From Omnitrophica WOR_2 bacterium RIFCSPHIGHO2_02_FULL_45_21 (GTDB lineage: Bacteria; Omnitrophota; Gorgyraeia; Gygaellales; UBA12090), in the NCBI GenBank assembly GCA_001805575.1, contig MHGN01000018.1, forward strand, positions 19,637 through 62,451: a stretch of 42,815 bases of DNA, given 5' to 3'. Below, in pieces: positions 23,511 through 32,779 of this stretch. Positions within the stretch are counted from its first letter, which is position 1; each line of letters opens with the position of its first letter. Under the pieces are notes generated by a model, which was given only the letters and a program-made list of their open reading frames with translations, ran no database searches and was not told the DNA's origin. The position numbers were made by a program, and so were the translations under genes.

Positions 23511-23594
23511 CCTCATCGCGAGCGAAGCGAAGCAACCTCGTTTTTATGGGTTTGCTTCGTCGCCCCGCCAGAGGCGGGGGCTCCTCGCAATGAC
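23511..23594. repeat. Dispersed inverted-repeat element of the TCATTGCGAGGAGC type
   Basis: The left arm TCATCGCGAGCGAAGCGAAG (23513-23532) and the right arm, ending CTCCTCGCAATGAC (23581-23594), are imperfect complements. They enclose a GC-rich CCCCGCC-AGA-GGCGGGG hairpin. Sequences of the form GTCATTGCGAGGAGCGAAGCGACGAAGCAATCTC recur in many bacterial genomes as non-coding repeats. It separates dnaE (upstream in transcription) from the HU operon and may also serve as a boundary. A second, much decayed copy may lie at about 39510-39550. Confidence 0.75.
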
Positions 23595-23635
23595 AATTAA
23601 GATCTATTTTACGTAACTAATTTAACATAAAAAGG

Positions 23636-26600
23636 TTAGAGGGTCAATGAAAATCTTTCTTCACCCAGGAGGGATTCTATTTCCTGGATAAGGCCCTGAT
23701 TTGGCTGGACATAGAGTTCATCCGAGACTAAGATTTGATACCTGGCGCGGTTTGTGGTATCCATATGCAGATAGACCGGGGTTTTTCCCGCGTGCCCTTT
23801 AAGCCTTTCCTTGAGGCTTTCCAGCAGATTTTGCCGCACTCCGGCGATATTGATATCTATTTTAGAGATTTGTTTATAGGCCTCGTCAATCGGCAGGATT
23901 GAATTGACGATAATCTTGGGCGATTCTTCTTTCAGGTTAAGCCTGCCCTGGATGAGCACGATGCTGTTTAGCTGAATAAAGCGGGAATTTTGCTTATATG
24001 CCTCAGGAAAGACCAGAATCTCAACCGCGCCGTTTAGATCCTCAAGCTTTAGGATCGCCATTTTTTCGGCAGACTTGCGGGTAACCGTATTCTTTATTTT
24101 GACAATAAGCCCGGCTAATTTTACCAGGTCGCCATCCTTATAGGTGCGCAGGTTAGTGGTTGAACAGAAGGCAAATCGTTTGAGCTGATTAGAAAATCTG
24201 GCTAAGGGATGCCCGGTGACATAGAAACCTAACATCTCTTTTTCAAATGCCAGAAGCTGTAGTTCGGGCCATTCTCTGATTTGCTGGGTAGATTGGGCAA
24301 TAGTTTTCTTAAAACCATTCTCCTCTTGCGCATCAAAGAAAGATAGCTGGCCTTTGGCTTTTTCCTTCTGGGCCCTGGATGACGTCTCTAAGACAGGGTC
24401 TAAGTTTACCATAAGTTGCGCCCTGAACTGGCCGAAGGAATCCATCGCGCCGCTCTTAAGCAAAGATTCAATGACCTTGCGGTTTACCAGGCGCAGGTCA
24501 AGATCCTGGCAAAAATCAGTTAAGGATTTAAAATTGCCTTTTTCCCGCCTCACCTTAAGAATGGATTCAATCGCTCCCTGGCCAACGTTTTTGATGGCAA
24601 TCAGGCCAAAACGGATTTTTTGGTTATCAATAACCGTAAAGATATCCCTTGATTCGTTTAGGTCAGGCGGCAAAACCTCAATCCCCATACGCAGGCACTC
24701 GCCGACATATTCTACGATTTTGTCGGTATTGTCTTTTTCTGAAGTCAGCAGCGCTGCCATAAATTCAACAGGGTAATTCGCCTTGAGATAGGCAGTGCGG
24801 TAGGAAATCATCGCGTATGCGGCCGAATGTGATTTGTTGAAGCCGTAACCGGAAAAATACTCAATCTGGTCAAATATCTTATGGGCTGCCTGCTCTCTGA
24901 TATTATTTTTCCTGCATCCGTCAATAAAGGATTTGCGTTGGAGTTCAATTACCTCAGGAATTTTTTTTGCTATTGCCTTGCGCAGGAGGTCTGCCTGGGC
25001 TAAGGAAAACCCGGCTAATTCCGAGGCAATCTGCATTACCTGTTCCTGATAGACCATAATCCCGTAGGTGCTCGCAAGGATGGGCTCCATTTTTTTTGAT
25101 TCGTAGCGCAGCGTGGTCTTATGCAGCCGGCGCTGGATAAAGTCATCTAGCATCCCAGAGCCCATTGGCCCCGGCCGATAGAGGGCCAAGACGGCAATTA
25201 AATCTCCGAATTCAGATGGATTGATTTTTTTCAATAAATCGCGCATACCGTTGGATTCCAGCTGGAATACCCCGAGTGTTTGCGCTGAACTTAAGAGCTG
25301 AAAGGTCTTAGGGTCGTCTAGCCCGATGCTCTCGATGTCAAGCTCCACCTTATGGCGCTCTCTGATAATTTCGGCCGCGCGCTGGATAACGGTTAAGGTG
25401 CGCAATCCCAAAAAGTCTATTTTTAAAAGGCCGATTTTCTCAAGCGCTTCCATGGGATATCCTGTGGTGATTTGTTCGTTGTCGCTGGGTTTAAAAAGCG
25501 GCACGTAATCGGCAAGCGGCCCATCGGAGATAACTACTCCCGCGGCATGGGTTGAGGCATGGCGGGTCAGGCCTTCCAAGGATTTGGCTGTATCAATAAG
25601 CCCTTTCACCTGAGGGTCATTTTGATAAAGATTATTCAACTCAAGGGATTGTTTAAGCGCGTCATCAAGGGTGATATTTAATTCCACAGGCACTAACTTT
25701 GCAATTTTATCCACTTCGGCATAGCTCATCCCCTTGACTCTTCCTACGTCACGGATAGCTGCCCTGGCAAGCATGGTTCCAAAGGTGATTATTTGGGCAA
25801 CGTTATCCCGTCCGTATTTCTGCGTAACGTAGTCAATGACTTCCGCTCTTCGCTCATAGCAGAAATCAATATCAATATCAGGCAGGCCGATACGTTCAGG
25901 ATTTAAGAAACGTTCAAATAACAGGCCATATTTTAGAGGGTTGATATCAGTAACGGCTAAGAGATAACTTACTAAGCTTCCTGCGGCAGAGCCTCTTCCG
26001 GGCCCAACCGGGATTCCTCTATTTTTGGCAAAATGGATAAAATCCCAGACAATCAAAAAATAACTGGTAAAACCGATATTTTTGATTATGCGCAGTTCGT
26101 GTTCCAACCTCTCTTTTATCTCTGGAGTGTTTCCTTCGGGAAATCTTTTTTGCAGGCCCTCAAGGCAGAGTTGACGCAGGAATTCATCTTTTGTCAGTCC
26201 TTGCGGCGGGGTATAAGCGGGGAGATGCAGCTTTTTAAAATCCAATTCTAAATTACAGCGCTCCGCGATAGTTATGGTATTCTCGATCGCTTGGGGAAGC
26301 TCTTTAAATAACGACTTCATTTCATCCGCGCTCTTAAAATAGAATTCCTCGGAATTAAAGCGCATATGTTGTGGGTCAGAAAGAGTGGTTTGGGTCTGGA
26401 TGCACAAGAGCGCCTCATGGGCCCTGGCAGTTTCTTTGCTTAGATAGTGAACATCATTGGTGGCTACGATAGGCAGGGAAAGCTGCTGAGAAATCTTAAG
26501 CAGGCCCTGATTGCAGGTTGTTTGTCCGGGGATGAGGTTTTCCTGCAGCTCTAAGTAGAAATTTTCCTTCCCGAAAATCTGAATAAAATCATCGGCGCAT

Positions 26601-27079
26601 TTTAAGGCAGAGTTGAACTGGTTATTCTGGAGTAATTGTGGAATTTCGCCTTTCAGGCAGGCGCTCAGCCCGATGAGGCCTTTTGCGTATTTGCTCAAGG
26701 TTTCCTTATCAATCCGCGGACGATAGTAGAATCCTTCTAAGTATCCGATTGAGATCAGGCGCATCAAATTGTGATACCCCTCTTCATCCCGGCATAAGAG
26801 GATGAAATGATGCGCTGCTTCCTTTATGCCGGAGCCCGATTTCTCTAAGCGGCTCCTGGGCGCGATATAGACCTCAGAGCCGATAATAGGCTTGACGCCT
26901 GCATTTTGGGCTTCTTGATAGAATTCAATTGCCCCAAAGATATTGCCGTGGTCAGTAATGGCTAAGGAAGGCATCATAGAGCGGCTGGCAAGATTGACTA
27001 ATTTTTTCAGGTGGCAGGCGCCGTCAAGCAGGCTGTATTGGGTATGCACGTGCAGATGGACAAAATCAGAGTGCGGCAT
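23636..27079 (-). CDS. dnaE: DNA polymerase III alpha subunit
   Basis: This is the replicative polymerase catalytic subunit. The N-terminal PHP domain opens HLHVHTQYSLLDGACHL. The polymerase domain holds the catalytic Asp residues in LPDIDIDFCYERRAEVIDYV (about 397-416) and the GPGRGSAAGSLVSY block before it. A helix-hairpin-helix and an OB-fold at about 975-1060 (with KLAGLIVKIK and LNGAVEILVFPE) follow. The length of 1147 fits DnaE1 type. The start abuts the guaA stop, so it is co-transcribed with guaB3 and guaA, an arrangement outside the usual replication clusters. Confidence 0.97.
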   Translation of the reverse strand: MPHSDFVHLHVHTQYSLLDGACHLKKLVNLASRSMMPSLAITDHGNIFGAIEFYQEAQNAGVKPIIGSEVYIAPRSRLEKSGSGIKEAAHHFILLCRDEEGYHNLMRLISIGYLEGFYYRPRIDKETLSKYAKGLIGLSACLKGEIPQLLQNNQFNSALKCADDFIQIFGKENFYLELQENLIPGQTTCNQGLLKISQQLSLPIVATNDVHYLSKETARAHEALLCIQTQTTLSDPQHMRFNSEEFYFKSADEMKSLFKELPQAIENTITIAERCNLELDFKKLHLPAYTPPQGLTKDEFLRQLCLEGLQKRFPEGNTPEIKERLEHELRIIKNIGFTSYFLIVWDFIHFAKNRGIPVGPGRGSAAGSLVSYLLAVTDINPLKYGLLFERFLNPERIGLPDIDIDFCYERRAEVIDYVTQKYGRDNVAQIITFGTMLARAAIRDVGRVKGMSYAEVDKIAKLVPVELNITLDDALKQSLELNNLYQNDPQVKGLIDTAKSLEGLTRHASTHAAGVVISDGPLADYVPLFKPSDNEQITTGYPMEALEKIGLLKIDFLGLRTLTVIQRAAEIIRERHKVELDIESIGLDDPKTFQLLSSAQTLGVFQLESNGMRDLLKKINPSEFGDLIAVLALYRPGPMGSGMLDDFIQRRLHKTTLRYESKKMEPILASTYGIMVYQEQVMQIASELAGFSLAQADLLRKAIAKKIPEVIELQRKSFIDGCRKNNIREQAAHKIFDQIEYFSGYGFNKSHSAAYAMISYRTAYLKANYPVEFMAALLTSEKDNTDKIVEYVGECLRMGIEVLPPDLNESRDIFTVIDNQKIRFGLIAIKNVGQGAIESILKVRREKGNFKSLTDFCQDLDLRLVNRKVIESLLKSGAMDSFGQFRAQLMVNLDPVLETSSRAQKEKAKGQLSFFDAQEENGFKKTIAQSTQQIREWPELQLLAFEKEMLGFYVTGHPLARFSNQLKRFAFCSTTNLRTYKDGDLVKLAGLIVKIKNTVTRKSAEKMAILKLEDLNGAVEILVFPEAYKQNSRFIQLNSIVLIQGRLNLKEESPKIIVNSILPIDEAYKQISKIDINIAGVRQNLLESLKERLKGHAGKTPVYLHMDTTNRARYQILVSDELYVQPNQGLIQEIESLLGEERFSLTL

Positions 27080-28720
27080 TTATTCCCATTCAATCGTCGC
27101 CGGAGGTTTTGATGAGATGTCGTAGACCACGCGGTTTACGCCTTTAACTTCATTGATAATGCGGTTGGAGATAGTTTCTAAAAGCTCATGGGGAAGCTTT
27201 ACCCAGTCCGCAGTCATACCGTCGCTAGAGCTCACGCAACGCAGCGCCACCACATTCTCATAGGTGCGCTTATCGCCCATAACTCCCACGGATTTAATCG
27301 GCAGCAGCACGGCAAAGGACTGCCAGACCTGCTCGTAAAGGCCGGCCTTCCTCATTTCTTCAAGCACGCGCCTGTCAACCTCGCGTAAAACAGCGAGCGC
27401 CTCCTTAGTAACCTCACCGATTATTCTGATGGCAAGCCCCGGGCCAGGAAAAGGTTGACGATACAGTATGCCTTCCGGCAGGCCTAATTCCTTCCCGATA
27501 AGCCTGACTTCGTCTTTGAAGAGTTCTCGCAGCGGTTCAATCAGTTTCAGTTTCATATCTATTGGCAGGCCGCCCACGTTATGGTGGGTTTTAATCACTG
27601 CCGAAGGGCCGCCAAAGGCGGAAACCGACTCAATGACGTCGGGATAAAGCGTCCCCTGGGCTAAAAATTCAACTCCTTTAAACTTTCGCGCTTCTTCCTC
27701 AAATAGCCTGATAAACTCATCGCCGATAATTTTTCTTTTTTGCTCAGGGTCGCTTATTCCTGCAAGCCTCTTTAAGAACCTCTCTTGGGCTTCAACATAG
27801 CCCAGATTAAGATGCAGGGCGTCCTTAAAAACTTTCTTCACCTGGTCGCCTTCATCCTTGCGCAATAAACCGTTGTCAATAAAGACGCAGCGCAGATTTT
27901 TGCCGATTGCCCTATGGATAAGCATGGCAGTGACGCTGGAGTCAACCCCGCCGCTCAAACCGCAGATTACCCTGTTTTTTCCCACTGATTTCTTGATCTT
28001 TTCTATTGCCTCGCCCACAAAGGAGGAAATTCTCCATCTTGCGGCGCAGCCGCAGATTTTAAATAAAAAGTTGCCTAATATTTCGCTTCCTCTGGAGGTA
28101 TGTGCCACTTCAGGATGAAACTGCACTCCATAAATTTTGCGGCGCTTATCGGCAATGGCGCTGGCAGTAGTATTTAAGCTATGCGCGATTGAACGGAATC
28201 CCGCCGGCATCTTGATCGCCTGGTCGCCATGGCTTGCCCAGCAGGTGATGTTGCCGGGAAGCCGGTAAAATAAGTCACTGCTGTCGTCAATGAAGAGTTC
28301 GGCCTTGCCGTATTCGCGGCGTGGAGAAACTTTTACTTTTCCGCCCAGCATCAGGGTAATTGCCTGCATCCCGTAGCAGACCCCCAGAATAGGGATTCCT
28401 AATTTCAAGATGCCCGGGTCAGGAAGAGGGCTTTTCTTTTCATAGACCGATGCCGGGCCTCCTGAAAGGATAATCCCTTTAGGAGCAATTGCAGCTATAT
28501 CTTGCGCCTTTATGCTATAGGGAACAATTTGACTGAAAACACGGTTCTCGCGCACTCGCCGGGCAATCAGCTGGGTATACTGTGAGCCAAAGTCCAAAAT
28601 CAAGACCACTTCCCTTTTGCCCGCGGGTTTTTCCGGTTTTAGTTTTACCAGCCGCGCTTTATTTATATTTTTTCTCCCGTATTTTTTCTTAATAATGTTT
28701 TTCTTTTCAGGGTTTTCCAT
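27080..28720 (-). CDS. guaA: GMP synthase (glutamine-hydrolysing)
   Basis: GuaA converts XMP to GMP with ATP and glutamine nitrogen. The glutamine amidotransferase domain has LGVCYGMQ with the catalytic Cys115 and the His/Glu pair in [11 protein letters not shown]. The ATP pyrophosphatase domain has GLSGGVDSS (about 254-262), and the dimerisation domain ends [13 protein letters not shown]. Length 546 is about 30 residues above the norm: the first 36 residues are a Lys/Arg-rich extension before [11 protein letters not shown]. No ATG lies nearer, but a TTG at about codon 39 follows AAAAGGGAA, so the true start could be there. Confidence 0.95.
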   Translation of the reverse strand: MENPEKKNIIKKKYGRKNINKARLVKLKPEKPAGKREVVLILDFGSQYTQLIARRVRENRVFSQIVPYSIKAQDIAAIAPKGIILSGGPASVYEKKSPLPDPGILKLGIPILGVCYGMQAITLMLGGKVKVSPRREYGKAELFIDDSSDLFYRLPGNITCWASHGDQAIKMPAGFRSIAHSLNTTASAIADKRRKIYGVQFHPEVAHTSRGSEILGNFLFKICGCAARWRISSFVGEAIEKIKKSVGKNRVICGLSGGVDSSVTAMLIHRAIGKNLRCVFIDNGLLRKDEGDQVKKVFKDALHLNLGYVEAQERFLKRLAGISDPEQKRKIIGDEFIRLFEEEARKFKGVEFLAQGTLYPDVIESVSAFGGPSAVIKTHHNVGGLPIDMKLKLIEPLRELFKDEVRLIGKELGLPEGILYRQPFPGPGLAIRIIGEVTKEALAVLREVDRRVLEEMRKAGLYEQVWQSFAVLLPIKSVGVMGDKRTYENVVALRCVSSSDGMTADWVKLPHELLETISNRIINEVKGVNRVVYDISSKPPATIEWE

Positions 28721-28744
28721 CGTTCTATGCTATTAACTATGAAC

Positions 28745-29905
28745 TTATTTCCCCATCCCCACTCCTTGGACTACTTGAAAAATCTTACCTTCGGTCTGGA
28801 TGCTTGGGGCAATGATGATTTCCACATCGTGCATTTCCCGGATATTGGTTACCCCTAAAGACCCCATACAGGTGGTCAGCGCTCCGATGAGATTCTGCGA
28901 GCCATCATCAACTTTGGCCGGTCCAAAGAGTATTTCCTTAAGCGTTCCTGAAATGCCGACTTTGATTCTCGTTCCCCGGGGTAAATTTACATGTGAGGTA
29001 GCCATGCCCCAGTGATAACCTTTCCCCGGGGCTTCTTTAGCCCGGGCAAAGGCAGAGCCTACCATTACGCTATCCGCGCCGGTAGCAAAGGCCTTGCATA
29101 TTTCTCCGCCGATACGCATACCGCCGTCAGTAATGATAGGAATATATTTTCCGCTGCGTTTTAAATAATAATCCCTGGCTGCTGCGGCATCCACGGTTGC
29201 GGTTACCTGGGGCACGCCAATACCCAAGACGCCTCTTGTAGTGCAGGCCGCGCCAGGGCCGATGCCGATAAGTAACCCGCTGGCGCCGGTTTCTAAAAGT
29301 TCTAAGGTCACCTCATAGGTAACGCAATTCCCGATAATTACCGGTATCTTTACGGATTTACAAAATTTATACAAATCCAATGCCTTATATTCCTTTGAAA
29401 TATGGCGCGTGGTAGTTACTGTTGACTGGACCACAAAGATATCGCAGCCGGCATCCTGAGCAATTTTAGCAAAACGAAAGGCATTTGCCGGAATACAGCT
29501 TACGCAGGCCACCCCCTTCCTGCTTTTTATTTCATGAATGCGCTTGGTGATCAGGCTTTCCTTGATTGGCTTGCTATAGATACTTTGCACTAATTCAGTA
29601 GCCTTGGCCGGCGCGGCATGGGCTATTTTATTAAGCACCTCATCAGGATGGTCATATCTGGTCTGCACGCCATCAAGATTAAGCACAGCCAGCCCTCCTA
29701 ATTTACTCATTGCAACCGCAAATTCCACATCCACCACCCCATCCATTGCCGCCGCCACAATAGGCACCTTAAATTTCATTTCGCCAAGGAAGAAGGCAGT
29801 GTCTACCTCATTGGGGTTTGTGGTTTGCATTCCCGGAACCAGAGCTATTTCATCAAAGCCATAACAGCGCCGCGCGCGCCTGCCAATTCCAATCCATTCA
29901 GCCAT
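28745..29905 (-). CDS. guaB3: GuaB3-type IMP dehydrogenase family protein
   Basis: The enzyme is expected to oxidise IMP to XMP with NAD+, feeding GuaA. The TIM barrel has the substrate-binding GIGPGAACTTRGVLGIGVPQ with catalytic Cys221, the ITDGGMRIGGEI phosphate-binding block and a flexible C-terminal flap with the GISGTLKEILFGP segment. At 386 residues it lacks the CBS-domain pair of ordinary GuaB, and several blocks match the GuaB3 subfamily of actinobacteria and cyanobacteria. GMP reductase is less likely because of the adjacent guaA. It has its own promoter and an RBS-proximal hairpin. Confidence 0.9.
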   Translation of the reverse strand: MAEWIGIGRRARRCYGFDEIALVPGMQTTNPNEVDTAFFLGEMKFKVPIVAAAMDGVVDVEFAVAMSKLGGLAVLNLDGVQTRYDHPDEVLNKIAHAAPAKATELVQSIYSKPIKESLITKRIHEIKSRKGVACVSCIPANAFRFAKIAQDAGCDIFVVQSTVTTTRHISKEYKALDLYKFCKSVKIPVIIGNCVTYEVTLELLETGASGLLIGIGPGAACTTRGVLGIGVPQVTATVDAAAARDYYLKRSGKYIPIITDGGMRIGGEICKAFATGADSVMVGSAFARAKEAPGKGYHWGMATSHVNLPRGTRIKVGISGTLKEILFGPAKVDDGSQNLIGALTTCMGSLGVTNIREMHDVEIIIAPSIQTEGKIFQVVQGVGMGK

Positions 29906-29919
29906 AGCACCTCTCTCAT

Positions 29920-29938
29920 CCTATTGTTTATCAATAGG
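29920..29938 (-). promoter_or_regulatory. Leader hairpin upstream of guaB3
   Basis: CCTATTG (29920-29926) pairs with CAATAGG (29932-29938) across a 5-base loop, just ahead of the ribosome binding site (GAGAGGTG). It could moderate translation; no known riboswitch core is visible. Confidence 0.35.
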
Positions 29939-29972
29939 TTACGTTATAATACCAGATTATTGTAACTTTATT

Positions 29973-30001
29973 ATATTACCTTAATTTGCGATATTTGTCA
30001 A
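29973..30001 (-). promoter_or_regulatory. Strong sigma-70 promoter of the guaB3-guaA-dnaE operon
   Basis: TTGACA (29996-30001), a 17-base spacer and TAATAT (29973-29978) give a near-consensus promoter on the minus strand. Transcription should start near 29966, about 60 bases before guaB3. Confidence 0.75.
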
Positions 30002-30033
30002 TCTTTTTCTTGATACCTAATAGCTGACACTTC

Positions 30034-31623
30034 TTACTGCTGGATTACTGACTTATATTTTTGTTTTGACTTTGGCACCCACCACTGAATAAAATTATAG
30101 CCGATGCCAATCGGCGCCGGTTGTATGCCTTCAAAGCGGCTGGAGATAATCGGGAGCGCGTCAGGAACATAGAGGAAGACGCAGGGTTGTTCTTCATAGA
30201 TGATTTCCTGGATCCTGTGGTAGGCCTCTTTTCTTTTATTCTGCTCAAAGGTTTTTCTTGCCTCATCTAAAAGGCGGTCTACCTCTGGATTGCTATATCC
30301 GATAAAATTGAATTCACCCTCTTTCATTTTTGAGGAGTGCCAGATGTCGTAGTTATCCGGCTCTCTTCCCAATGCCCAGCCTAAAAGCACTGCTTCAAAA
30401 TGCCGCTTATCTATGAATTCGGAAAGGAAAACCGACCACTCCACCACTTTCAGCTTAACCTTAATGCCTAAAGCCGCAAGCCTTGCCTGAATGATTTCGC
30501 CAACGCGCTGTCGTTCTAAATTTCCCTGGTTTGTAATAATGGTAAATTCAAAACCCATCCCCTCTTTATCTAACCAGCCGTCTTTATCATGGTCAAGCCA
30601 GCCGCATTCAGCCAAAAGCTCTTTTGCTTTTTGCGGAGAAAATTCCAGGGGCCTGATATTATGATTATAGGCCCAGGATTCAGGGACAAACGGCCCGGTT
30701 GTGATTCTACCTAACCCAAGCAAAACGCCGCTGATAATTTCATTTTTATCTATCGCATAATTCAGGGCCTGGCGGATACGTTTGTCTTTGAATAAGGGGT
30801 TATTCAAATTGAATCCTAAGTAGGTATAGCTGAATGATTCTAAGCGGAATTTTCTATAGTTTTGTTTAAAGAAGTTAGTTTCGCTCAGCTTCCTATATTG
30901 TAAAGGCGTCAGCCCGCTTGAGTCAACCCCCTGGGCCTGTAATTCCAAAAAGAGCGTGGCTTCATCAGGAATTACCCTGTAGATAGAGCGGCTTATGTAA
31001 GGCGCCTTTTCAAAATATTCTTTATTAGCGGTTAGTTCAATTTTTTCCTGGGCCTTCCATGCCTTAAATCTATAAGGGCCGCTGCCAACGGGATGGCGCG
31101 AAAAGGCCGTGCTATTGAGGTTTTCTTTTTCTAAGAGATGTTTAGGCATTATTGGCATAGCCCAACTGGCAAGCGCCGGAGAAAATGGTTCCTTGTAGGT
31201 AATTTTAACTGTATAATCGTTAATCACCTCTAAAGATTTTATCTTTTGAAAGTCCCCGCTATAAGGCGTGCGCACAAGGGGGTCTATTAGTTTCTGGTAG
31301 GTGAATTCCACATCCTTAGCCGTGAATGGTTTTCCGTCGTGCCAGCTGATGCCTTCTCGTAAATGAAAAATTATGCTCAAGCCGTCATGCTGAATTTCCC
31401 AGGATTGCGCCAGGTCTCCGATAAGGTTAATCTCCTTATCGTATTTTATCAAGCCATTGAAGAGCATCCCGCAGACATCCGAGGAGCTAGAGTCCGAAGC
31501 TAAGATGGGCACCAGGGTCCGGGCATCGGCAATGGAACCGCTTACTAAGGCATCGCCATAGTCCTGGGCAAAGCAGATGCCTGAACAAAGGCTTAATGTT
31601 ATGATGAGAAGCAATGCAATCAT
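30034..31623 (-). CDS. Peptide/nickel-type ABC transporter substrate-binding protein
   Basis: The 529-residue protein has a signal peptide (MIALLLIITLSLCSGICFAQ) and the family-5 solute-binding fold: LVPILASDSSSSDVCGMLFNGL at the start, then SPALASWAMPIMPKHLLE, HPVGSGPYRFKAWK and the ligand-cleft block DKNEIISGVLLGLG. Such proteins (OppA/DppA-like) bind oligopeptides, nickel or haem in the periplasm and pass them to an ABC permease. No permease or ATPase gene is next to it, so the transporter must be elsewhere or this is a chaperone-like orphan. Shared transcription with secG and tpiA seems likely. Confidence 0.9.
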   Translation of the reverse strand: MIALLLIITLSLCSGICFAQDYGDALVSGSIADARTLVPILASDSSSSDVCGMLFNGLIKYDKEINLIGDLAQSWEIQHDGLSIIFHLREGISWHDGKPFTAKDVEFTYQKLIDPLVRTPYSGDFQKIKSLEVINDYTVKITYKEPFSPALASWAMPIMPKHLLEKENLNSTAFSRHPVGSGPYRFKAWKAQEKIELTANKEYFEKAPYISRSIYRVIPDEATLFLELQAQGVDSSGLTPLQYRKLSETNFFKQNYRKFRLESFSYTYLGFNLNNPLFKDKRIRQALNYAIDKNEIISGVLLGLGRITTGPFVPESWAYNHNIRPLEFSPQKAKELLAECGWLDHDKDGWLDKEGMGFEFTIITNQGNLERQRVGEIIQARLAALGIKVKLKVVEWSVFLSEFIDKRHFEAVLLGWALGREPDNYDIWHSSKMKEGEFNFIGYSNPEVDRLLDEARKTFEQNKRKEAYHRIQEIIYEEQPCVFLYVPDALPIISSRFEGIQPAPIGIGYNFIQWWVPKSKQKYKSVIQQ

Positions 31624-31652
31624 ACCTTACTTTTAGTTTTATAACGCGGGGA

Positions 31653-31994
31653 CTATTTTGCAGGTTGTGCTTTTTGATCCGAAGGTGCCGTAGTATCCGT
31701 TTTCTGCGCTTCTTCTTTTTTCTGCGTTTCCGCGGTAATTATTTTTTGAGCAGCCATAATTGACCGGGAGCGCTGTTTAGACAAAAACGCAAGGCTCAGG
31801 CATGTGACAAGGAAGATAATCGCGAAGAGCATAGTTGCGCGGGTAAGGAAAGTATTTGTTTTGGTGCCAAATATTGACTCAGCGCCGGAAAAACTTTCTG
31901 CCAGGCCGCCGCCCCGGCCTGCCTGGAGCAAAACAATTGCAATTAATCCAATGCAGACAAAGATATGAATAAAAGTTAATATTCCGTAAAACAT
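31653..31994 (-). CDS. secG: Preprotein translocase subunit SecG
   Basis: SecG is a small membrane subunit of the SecYEG channel. The 113-residue product has two hydrophobic helices (about 1-22 and 52-75) joined by the family segment LLQAGRGGGLAESFSGAESIFG. A Lys/Gln/Glu-rich cytoplasmic tail follows. I chose the ATG at 31994 rather than an upstream start because GGGAGG lies about six bases ahead and SecG normally begins at the first helix. Position after tpiA is common in bacteria. Confidence 0.94.
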   Translation of the reverse strand: MFYGILTFIHIFVCIGLIAIVLLQAGRGGGLAESFSGAESIFGTKTNTFLTRATMLFAIIFLVTCLSLAFLSKQRSRSIMAAQKIITAETQKKEEAQKTDTTAPSDQKAQPAK

Positions 31995-32011
31995 AGATTC
32001 CTCCCATGGGA

Positions 32012-32779
32012 CTACGAGGTGGGGTCTCGTACTATCTTCACAATTGCGCAAAAGCTATCCGCATCCAAGCTTGAACCCCCCACCAGGGCGCCGTCAACAT
32101 CAGCTTGAGCTATCAGCCCGGCAATATTATCCGGTTTAACTGAGCCGCCATACTGGATACGCACTTCCTGCGCTAAGCTCAAGCCATAATTTTTAGAAAG
32201 CCAGTCTCTGATATACCTATGCACTTCTTGAGCCTGTTCTGAGCTAGCAACTTTTCCGCTGCCGATTGCCCAGACCGGCTCATAGGCAATGATGATTTCT
32301 TTGAGCCGTTCCGGCTGAAGAGCTTTTAAAGCAAGTTCCAGTTGTTCGCTGACTAGAGCAAAAGTAACTCCCTCCTCCCGCTGCTTAAGATTCTCACCGA
32401 TACAGACTATTGGGGTAAGCCCGTTGTTTAAGGCAGAGGTGAGCTTTTTGTGGACGGTTTCATTGGTTTCGCCAAATAATTGCCTGCGTTCGGAATGGCC
32501 GATGAGCACAAATTTACACCCCGCGCTCTTGAGCATCGGCGCGGATATTTCTCCGGTATATGCTCCTTCATCTTCCCAGTGCATATCCTGGGCGCCCAAT
32601 AAAATGTTGCTTGATTCAAGCATATCCGCAATATAGGCAAGGTGGGTAAACGGCGGGCAGAGCACTATATCTATATCTTCCAGATCATAGAGCTGGCGCT
32701 TAAGTAAATTTACCAATTTTTCACCCTCTTCAATAGTTTTGTGCATTTTCCAGTTGCCGGCAATAATAGGTTTACGCAT
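32012..32779 (-). CDS. tpiA: Triosephosphate isomerase
   Basis: Interconverts dihydroxyacetone phosphate and glyceraldehyde 3-phosphate in glycolysis. Opening [15 protein letters not shown] with the substrate-binding Asn and Lys; catalytic His in LIGHSERRQLF (about 96) and catalytic Glu in IIAYEPVWAIGSGK (about 166). The closing YGGSVKPDN phosphate-binding segment is present. The length of 255 is typical. It overlaps the pgk stop by 8 bases. Confidence 0.97.
   Translation of the reverse strand: MRKPIIAGNWKMHKTIEEGEKLVNLLKRQLYDLEDIDIVLCPPFTHLAYIADMLESSNILLGAQDMHWEDEGAYTGEISAPMLKSAGCKFVLIGHSERRQLFGETNETVHKKLTSALNNGLTPIVCIGENLKQREEGVTFALVSEQLELALKALQPERLKEIIIAYEPVWAIGSGKVASSEQAQEVHRYIRDWLSKNYGLSLAQEVRIQYGGSVKPDNIAGLIAQADVDGALVGGSSLDADSFCAIVKIVRDPTS

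Noticed and set aside
28745-29905. GMP reductase
   Set aside because: Related fold, but adjacent guaA and GuaB3-like blocks fit IMP oxidation better.
31995-32051. A longer SecG with 19 more residues at the N-terminus
   Set aside because: The extension overlaps tpiA, has no helix, and the internal ATG has a strong Shine-Dalgarno.
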